Source: Oxyruncus cristatus (Eukaryota; Chordata; Aves; Passeriformes; Cotingidae). Taken from it: a stretch of 64,000 nt of DNA. Below the pieces are notes generated by a model. That model made no database searches and was not told where the DNA came from. It saw only the letters and a program-made list of their open reading frames with translations. The stretch covers positions 320,222 through 384,221 of the forward strand of contig VXAY01005021.1 in NCBI GenBank assembly GCA_013399855.1, written 5' to 3'. Shown one piece after another: positions 56,201 to 64,000 of the stretch (its first letter is position 1; each line of letters starts with the position of its first letter). The translations under genes were made by a program, and so were the position numbers.

Positions 56201-59200
56201 TCATCCTTCCCATTTCATGACCCAAATGAAACCAGCAGAGCAACGGCTGCCTGAGGAACCTTCCCCCGCAAAATAAATTGAGGAGAATGTTGTTTACTTC
56301 TGTTTACACACCCATCATCAAAACCAAAGTTGCACCCAGCAAGCCAAATGTAATGATTCCATGGCTTTGGTTTCGTGACTGCTCTCATTTGTTCCAAGTC
56401 CTCAGTGCAGATGCCTAAAGCAAAATTGGCTCTTCCCTCGCCACGCTCTCACATTATCTATTGTGTTAAGCACCAGAGATTTTCAGTGAGTGGACAGAAA
56501 CACATAATTATTTCCCATACTCATCAGCACAGGTTTCAGCTCACTGCACAGACTTGCCATTGCTGGTAAAGCTCAAGGGAGGTGTTAAACATGTGAGGCT
56601 GGGGGCAGAGGAGAGGCAAGTGCAGTGGCTGCTGGAAAAGGCAGCCCTACTGTCATCTTAAAACAACTGTCAGGCAACAGGAGGTTGTTAGGGGTCTGGA
56701 AAAAGAAATCATAAAAACAAAAAAAAGGTAAGGTTTTGGCACCAGATCAGTTGTAAGACACTTACTATGGCTTGCTCTTGGTTTACTGTTACTCTCATCA
56801 CCTATGCCAAGGACACTTTATTTGCCAGCACATTACGTAGGCCAGAAGGGATCTGTGGGACACATACTTTGCAAATCAAGCACTTTAACCTCTACTCTGC
56901 TTTCCCATGAACACTGCTCTCTTCACAACCCTACACACTAGGAATTGTTCACTCTGCCAGCCTGAACCAGAGCTGAGTCATTCCCGTGGAAGGCTACTCC
57001 CTACCAACCATCTGCAAGAATTTTCTGAATTTCCTCTGCCATCAGCAGCATAGCTTTATTTTAATTGAAGTCATACAATATTACTATGCTAATACTATAA
57101 TGCAGCTGTAATGCAGAAAATCAACCACCACCACAACAACAAAACAGACAGAAAACTTGAAATAATTGTCCAATGTGTTTGCTTTGTTGAACCTTGGAAT
57201 ACAATCTAATATTCAAAAGATAATCAAGATGTGACAAAACAGTATTGCCATACCAATAACTGGCTAAATAGTACAAATAATATGGCAACACAGAAATGAT
57301 CAACCACCTTCCTGAGAGCCTGAATGTAGCGTAAGAATAGAATGAGAAAAAATGTTTCACAAATGGATCCCAAAGGCAGGCTTGGATCTTTAGTGAAGCA
57401 ACAACAGCAAACAACAGGTAGCAAACAGTAAGAGAAGTCTTTCAAAGCAGCTCAGCTCACAGTTTATATTGATAACACTCACTAATGACAACTCCTGTAT
57501 CTTCAAAACTTCTTAAGCAAACTTTGCCAATTGACCAAGATTAAAGCTTCCAGTCAAGAGGGAAGGGAAAACACAAAGCAGTACATGGTAAGCCACCTTC
57601 AACACAGGCTGTCTTCTGTGTCATAAGACTCCCTCACACGTTCTCAGAAAGAGAAGCCACAGCTTCCATTTTCAGAGAGCCACAGTGCCACTGACTCTAG
57701 ACAACTCCTCATCACAATGGCGGTCTGGCTGGTAGCTTTTCATGCATAAGCACCTACATACTGCCAATCTGGAGTTCAATCCTACCCTCAAGGAGCCAGT
57801 AAGCTGCAATCAATACTTATGCTCAGAAGGGTCTTAAGGAGAACAAAGCCATAAGCAGCCCAGCTCCTTCACATGCTTTACCCCATGTGCAAGATGTCGC
57901 TAATTCTATTAAGTGAGTAGTCACATGAAGTGATCACCTTCCCCTAGAAAGGATTTCAGGTAATTTGGAGCTGCTAAACTCTGGTTCACCTGGGAATTCA
58001 GATGACAAGACTCCCGAAGGGCTCTGTGGGTGCTAGAACTATCTCCGTGCACTTCACTTATGCTAATTTCACACTTGGCCTCCAAGGGAATCTCTTTACA
58101 ATAAAAAAATAAGAAGCCTAGAAACTACACAAGAGTAGGAAGATGCCATGGAAATCATGAAGGCTTAACTCATACCTGCTGCATTAACACCTTCTAACTT
58201 ACAGCACAGCCTGACCTAATGGCTGTTTATGAAATCAGCAACTAGCATGTGATACAAAGTCAGTTATCTGAGGCTCTCATTCAACCACCCACTCTCAGCT
58301 AAGCCATCACCTCACCAAAGTAAGGCAGAAAGTCGAGCACAAAACTGTACAAACTAAGGAAGATAGGCACTCACATCTGCACAATAATTCTGCGGTTTGT
58401 TTACACAGCCATCTGTGCTCCAAGCTGGACCAACTGCCTACACTGCTGAAATCCATCACATGAGAATTCACACAGTCTTGTACAAGACACCATAATCTGT
58501 ACAGTTATCACCTAGCCAACTTAGCCAACTTCTTTGCATTTAATATGTTTCATCCTAACACAGACAACAACTCGATCACCAGCTTTGGCTTTTGCTTAGG
58601 ATGTGCCGACCCTCTCTGCATAGGAGAAATCATGCCCTGGCTTGTGCTGTAATACCCTGAATTCAACTGAAAACATCCCCAGTTCACCATACCAAAGAGA
58701 ACAGGCCTAAGCCTCTAGCTGTATCAGTACCAGGACAACTAAAGCCAATGCATTCCTGATACTCCCATGCGAACTCCAAGTTGGTTTAATGAGGTCAGGC
58801 AACAACTAGTTCTCCATCCCATAAGCAATCGTGCCCTAGCCAGGAAGACTCCTTGCACTCTGCAGCATTGGCTGGATTTTTCTGGTGACCTCTGTTGTGG
58901 TGAATGCAGAGATTAGTGACTATCTCAAGACTGGTGGGCCTTAACGCGTTTTGAACATTGGCTGTTGCTTAGTCTGCACATGAATCATCCTCACAGAAAA
59001 GCAATTCCACCACTAAATCCTCTCATTTTAGTCCTCCAAGAGCTTTTAATAACTTGAACTGTTATAGAGAACTAACTCTGGTGCCTAAAGAAACAGACAT
59101 TTTAGTAAGTAAAGCAGAATCTAATGCACCTGCCCTAGTTAAGTTTCCAGCTGCAAACTCCAACTTACGCTGGGAATAAAGAGATAACTGTGGCATGCAG

Positions 59201-60033
59201 TACATACCCTACACTGCCAAGCACAGATGTAAATGCTACAGGCTGGTCTCACCCACACTGAGAGCCAGGTAACCATCAGACCCAGTCCAAAAGCATAAGA
59301 AGGCAGAAGAGAAATGAAAACAGGTTGAATCAAGTGGTATCAGCACCTCCTATAGTTTCAAGTCTGGGGCTGTTTGTGTCATTGGGATATCGTTCCCAAG
59401 TTTCAGTGTGACAGACCGTACTTTATTACCCATGCTAAAGCCTAAAGAAGCTGGTAGAATCTCAGTGGGAAACAGGAGATGAGGTTACCTAGCATCTCTG
59501 CAAGACAGCAGCTCCTGAGCAAGGAGCTGTCGGTTCCCATAGACATCTCCCTCACGATGCTATGCTGGCTCTCAGCCCTGTCACATACCATCTTTGGCAT
59601 CTGTGTAGTACACAGAGACCTCAACTGCACACTGCTCCTGAAATGGGTATCAGTAGCACAGAAGTGGAGATGGAGAGTGCCAGACATACTCAAACAGCCA
59701 GTCTCTAAGAGAAGCCACCTCCTCTCCCAGCAGGCATTCAAGACAAGAACAGCAATATCCCTCTCAAGTCCAGGAAGGAGGACTGATAGATTCAGAGATA
59801 AAGAGATGAAGATTGAATGCTCTCAAGACAAATGTCACTAAAATCTACCAGGAAATGCCAGTGCTCCACTCGAGATCCCGCACACTTTCAAAATGGAATT
59901 ACCCACTCAAGTGACTAGATTACTGCTTCAAGAGGCCTCTTTGAAATTATTTGAATTTCTATCAAAACTGTTAAAGAAAGCCCATGCCCTACTAATGCTG
60001 TTATAATTTAGACACTTTGAAGATTAGCTGTAA

Positions 60034-60275
60034 GAATCATAGAATCAACTGGGTTGGAAAAGACCTCCGAGATCATTAGAGTCCAACCCTTGATCCAACA
60101 CCGCCATGGTTACTATACCATGGCACTAAGTGCCACATCCAGTCTCATCTTAAAAACCTCCAGGGACGGTGAATCCACCACCCCCCTGGGCAGCCCATTC
60201 CAATGTCTGATTACTCTCTCTGTAAAAAAATTTTTCCTAATATTCAACCTAAACCTTCCCTGGCACAATATTTTA
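60034..60275 (-). mobile_element. CR1 LINE 3' fragment
   Basis: The complement of a CR1 3' end: 'agaatcatagaatcaactgg', 'gttggaaaagacctccgaga', 'gggcagcccattccaatgtc', 'ctctgtaaaaaaatttttcc'. It is a short and comparatively well-preserved copy in sense with HECA transcription. Confidence 0.93.
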
Positions 60276-63200
60276 CTCTGAGCTGGATGCAAGGTTTACC
60301 TCTATTTTTTCTGCTACACACGCTGCAGGAAAAAAAGCAGAGAAGGATGGATGCCTGCCAGTCATGAAAGTACTTTAATCTCAAAGGATCTCTCAATATG
60401 CAAGGCTGTAAGCGAGGCTGAAAAAAACTCAGAAATTACTCCAAGGACTAGAAATCATTTTGTCACTACTTGTTAGAGCACTGGGAGTAAGATATGGGAT
60501 GAGTACAGACAAAGAAAGGAATCAGTTCAAAAACAGTATTTCCTTGTATGAAACAGAACAAACATCAAGCCTAACCCTTACTCATGAAAGCGCTACACTT
60601 GAGCAATGACTAATCACATGAACACAGAATGCTGTCAGGGCACTGATAACCATTTTGATAGCAAATAACTTTAAAAAAAAATCCTTAAATAGGTGTGTAC
60701 CTGCTTGCATGAAAGGACAGTATTTGTTTTATTCATTAATACCATAGACATGATTCCATTTGCAAAGATTTGCAGAACATGAACTGTATTTGCTACCAAA
60801 GCATGTAATTGCATAGTTTCAAAAATCCTAAAACTAACATGAAAGTCCTTTCAAGCCGGATTTGCATTGAGACAGCAAAATTTGCATTCAATTGATTTCT
60901 GCAGTTAGACGAATGCAATGGAATTATGAAGCAAAATTATTTCCCTTTAGTAAATTAATAGGTATTAAATTTTGTAGTCACTGCAACAGAATAGAAACTT
61001 AATTTTCCAGGTGGCCTCACTGATATCAATGGGACTCCCTCAGGCTAAATAATCAGAAGGTGCCAATACTGAATATCACTAGAGTGCCAAACTGGAACTG
61101 GATGTTATATGCAGCAGGGAACATCTGACAGTAAATATTAATCCAGGCTTAAATATTACTACAATTCATATTCTGAAAATACATTTTTAAATTAAACATT
61201 GCACTGACAAATTTTCTGGCCCTCTTTAACTGTCCCACCTCCAGGATATAATTTTTGGGTTTTAGTAAATCATAATTGCTGGCCAGTCACAGTTTTCAAC
61301 ACATTAGTCACTGTTGTGCTGACTGATTTTCTTCTTCATACGCTTGTTCTACATTAGCATTTTTATTTGAAAGTACATAAGTCTTAAAACTTTGTGAAAC
61401 TTAGGTGAAGAGTGTTCAAATCTGACACAAATCTGACCGCTGGCAGCTCCACCTGACAGCCCACCAAGTTTCCAGCTCTGACACTTGTGCAGTCTAAGGG
61501 CTGACCTATGCCAGAGGGGAAAAATTATGGTCTTAAAACAGGTGGTCAGTACACTGTTAAGACAATTATTCAGGAACAGCTTTTTTTAAAGTTTAATTTA
61601 GCTGGCTTTAATGAACCCTATGTTAAAGGGGAAAATACGGGTAGGGAGAGACAGCTTCTTTTTTTTCTGTCATCTTTTCACAGCACCAGTGCTGGAGAGA
61701 CCAGAGTGACAAGGACAAGGGGATGAAGCAGCAAGATGCTAAGATAGCAACCACCAAGTGGAAGAAGAGGACCTGGGTCTACTGGGCCATGACACCAAGA
61801 ATGGAAACAAGCCAATTAAAACGGATAGAATAAAGAATTTTAGGGTCAGAAAAGATGGTATGTGAAGGCTAAAGCAAGAAGTTCAGAGGATAAAGGGATA
61901 AAACAGCTGGAGTTGACGGTGTAAAAGTGCCCAGCCTCAGCATGGCAGAACAGAATAGGAATTTGCTACTCAGAGCCTCAGACCTGAAAGTAAATCCCAC
62001 GGATCACTGTCCCCTTCTGCTGATCAGGGCAAAGTATGCACAAAATGTTACACTTCTTTATGTCTACAGATGAAGGGAACCAACTACTGCCATCAGGAAT
62101 GCTGGTGTCAATGAGGTTGCACAATACCATGCAGCTGCTGGTATAATGTTACATGATGACAGCTCAGATTTTTCAGTTTGGTTATGAAAAGTAACCCAGA
62201 AGACTATCTAGAAAACTAAAAACATTTTAGAAACAGTATTCAATCACTCTGAAGACAAGAAATCTAAGAAACCAGGCTTTCTGTGACACCACATCTCAGT
62301 CTCCCTGCACATTACGATACTGCTAAACTAGTCTACCCACACCCCACACTTCTCTCTCCCATGACCTGTGCCTCATTCAATGCAGAAAATGACCATTTCT
62401 TTCATCAAGAAAGATTACTTTGTTATATACCGAATTCCTGCTTGGTCGAACTGAAGAGAGAAGAATGAAAGACAGAGCCATAGAACGTGAATCCTCCTTC
62501 TATGCATCATCCCAATACGTGCTAAGAAATCACAGTGCAATATGGAGAAAAGCCATGACATCTGTCAGTGGTTATGCTCCCAGTCTTCCTGATTCCCTTG
62601 TATGAGTCTAGAACCCTTAGAGCACAATTTGATTTCTGAACATGCAAAAATGAAAACATCACAACAACAACAACAACGAAAAAGCATAAACAGATGCCGT
62701 CTTGGGGCAAGGGAAAAGGTGGCATTTCTCAGTCACCATGCCAAAAAACGAATGATAGTTTGAGGGAAAATTGTGCAGGGATTGAAGCAAAATTTATCAA
62801 AATGTACAAGGGAAAACCTTTGCACCGTAAAGGGGTGCTGTAAAGCAGTTCCCTACTACATCGCACCACTAGTCAGAGCTGCACAGAGAAGCCCAGAGGA
62901 AATCAAAAATTCTGTTTCATTATGGCACATGGGTGGTGGGCAGAAACAATACATGGAACACAGAATGAACTGTGAAGACTTAAAAAACCCCATATCCGAA
63001 TGACTATTTCTTTATAAGTGAAGTAGGGTCCTGATGTGACTGCATAATTAGACTGTCATACTGACATCATGATGCAAAGCCAAGGTTGGCACAGACATTT
63101 TCAATTATTAGATCTGATGCCTTCATCTCTGTATACTTCTGTCCTGTCACATCAGTGAAAGAAAACGGGTTATGTTATTACAACCATACCCTGCTTTTCC

Positions 63201-63982
63201 AGGGTAAAGGTAGAGTAGGAGACCGATGATACCACGTATACGCAAATTACTCTAGAACAGCATATGGTGACAGTGCAGGAGAGAAGAACGAGCCTGGGGA
63301 CCCATAGGACCAGTGAACCTGGGCAGCAGGAGTTACAGCATGAAGCTGCACAGTCCAAAAGCAGCACAGCGAGGAACTTCCCTGCACCCAGCACACTTAA
63401 TCCACAACCCAGATAGTGTCCCATGAATAATCAAGGCTTGATTGTGGACAGCAGAACTCTATTAACCTCACCACTCACTGTAGCAGGCCACATCCTCCAT
63501 AAACTGCTCAGTGATCAAGCAACCCTAAAGTTCATAGCCTCTTACAAATGTCTTGAGTCTAGTAATGGGCTAGTTGCCTCCAAGGCCACGGCTACAGTAC
63601 AGAGCTTCATTTCAGAGTCACTGGTTTTGAAGACTTTGGGGAATCCAGTATCATCATCTAATCTTTTCCTCGCATATGAGAGACAGATTCCTAATTCTGT
63701 AGCACGTCAGGAACAGTTTCTCCTTTCATCTCCTAAACCAAACCTGTTGAAAGCTTTGGACTTACCAGTGAGAATACAATTCACCACACCTACAGCTCAG
63801 GATTATCTGATGGGCAGTAGCCAGGGTAAAATAAAGCTAGCAACCACATCTACTCCTCCAGCCTTTAGTCGTACCTTTCTTTTCAGGTAAACATAGATGC
63901 AATGGTCCTGTCAAGGCAAAGATCAGGTGTGCTGACCAGGCACTTACAGTAAATGTAGAAGCTGATGTCATACCTCTGTTGT

Positions 63983-63997
63983 GGGGGGGGGGGGGGG
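63983..63997 (+). repeat. G homopolymer of 15
   Basis: An uninterrupted G run three bases before the window end, probably next to difficult GC-rich sequence toward HECA exon 1 or a contig edge. Confidence 0.95.
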
Positions 63998-64000
63998 ACG

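Larger units (their letters stand above)
51097..64000 (-). other. HECA: HECA intron 1 (partial, at least 12.9 kb)
   Basis: No GC-rich Ala/Gly-encoding exon or CpG island was found, so exon 1 and the promoter lie to the right of the window. The intron contains a broken protein-like stretch at 51785-53258, a CR1 at 60034-60275, a (CAA)n run near 62661-62676 and a terminal G run. The rest, including 53.3-60.0 kb and 60.3-63.4 kb, is unique AT-rich DNA with nothing recognised. Confidence 0.8.

Overview
The window is nuclear DNA of a bird, most likely a passerine. The evidence is spliced vertebrate genes with GT/AG boundaries, several CR1 LINE tails of the avian type, and endogenous-retrovirus LTRs whose ends (TGTCATGGTTTAACCCC, TGTGCTGGTTTAAAAGTAAACC) I associate with avian ERVs. 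There is no bacterial-style gene organisation. The order TXLNB then HECA, converging tail to tail, is the same as in human 6q24.1.

Layout. Positions 1-4469 hold no exon I recognise, only an LTR near 2.4-2.9 kb. Positions 4470-20047 (+ strand) carry the last six coding exons of TXLNB (beta-taxilin). They encode most of the taxilin coiled coil and a divergent C-terminal tail built from a 21-bp coding minisatellite; a poly(A) signal lies at 20286. The N-terminal exons lie left of the window or were not recognisable. Positions 20.3-39.9 kb are intergenic: CR1 fragments, a degenerate ERV LTR (29.8-30.3 kb), and a second ERV LTR (31.85-33.30 kb) with a 5-bp target duplication and a 726-N assembly gap inside it. 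A long CR1 with an (AGAAT)12 tail follows (33.56-34.5 kb). Positions 39.9-51.1 kb (- strand) hold the 3'UTR and the last three coding exons of HECA (headcase homologue). From 51.1 kb to the right end is its first intron. Exon 1 lies beyond the window, which ends in a run of 15 G.

The two genes are not a functional unit. TXLNB encodes a coiled-coil syntaxin-binding-family protein of muscle, and HECA a cysteine-rich regulator of proliferation and differentiation. The least ordinary items are the heptapeptide minisatellite in the TXLNB tail and a broken, non-LTR, protein-like stretch at 51.8-53.3 kb in HECA intron 1, which may be an old viral insertion (parvovirus-like at best, low confidence). 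I found no strong evidence for a wholly new biological system.
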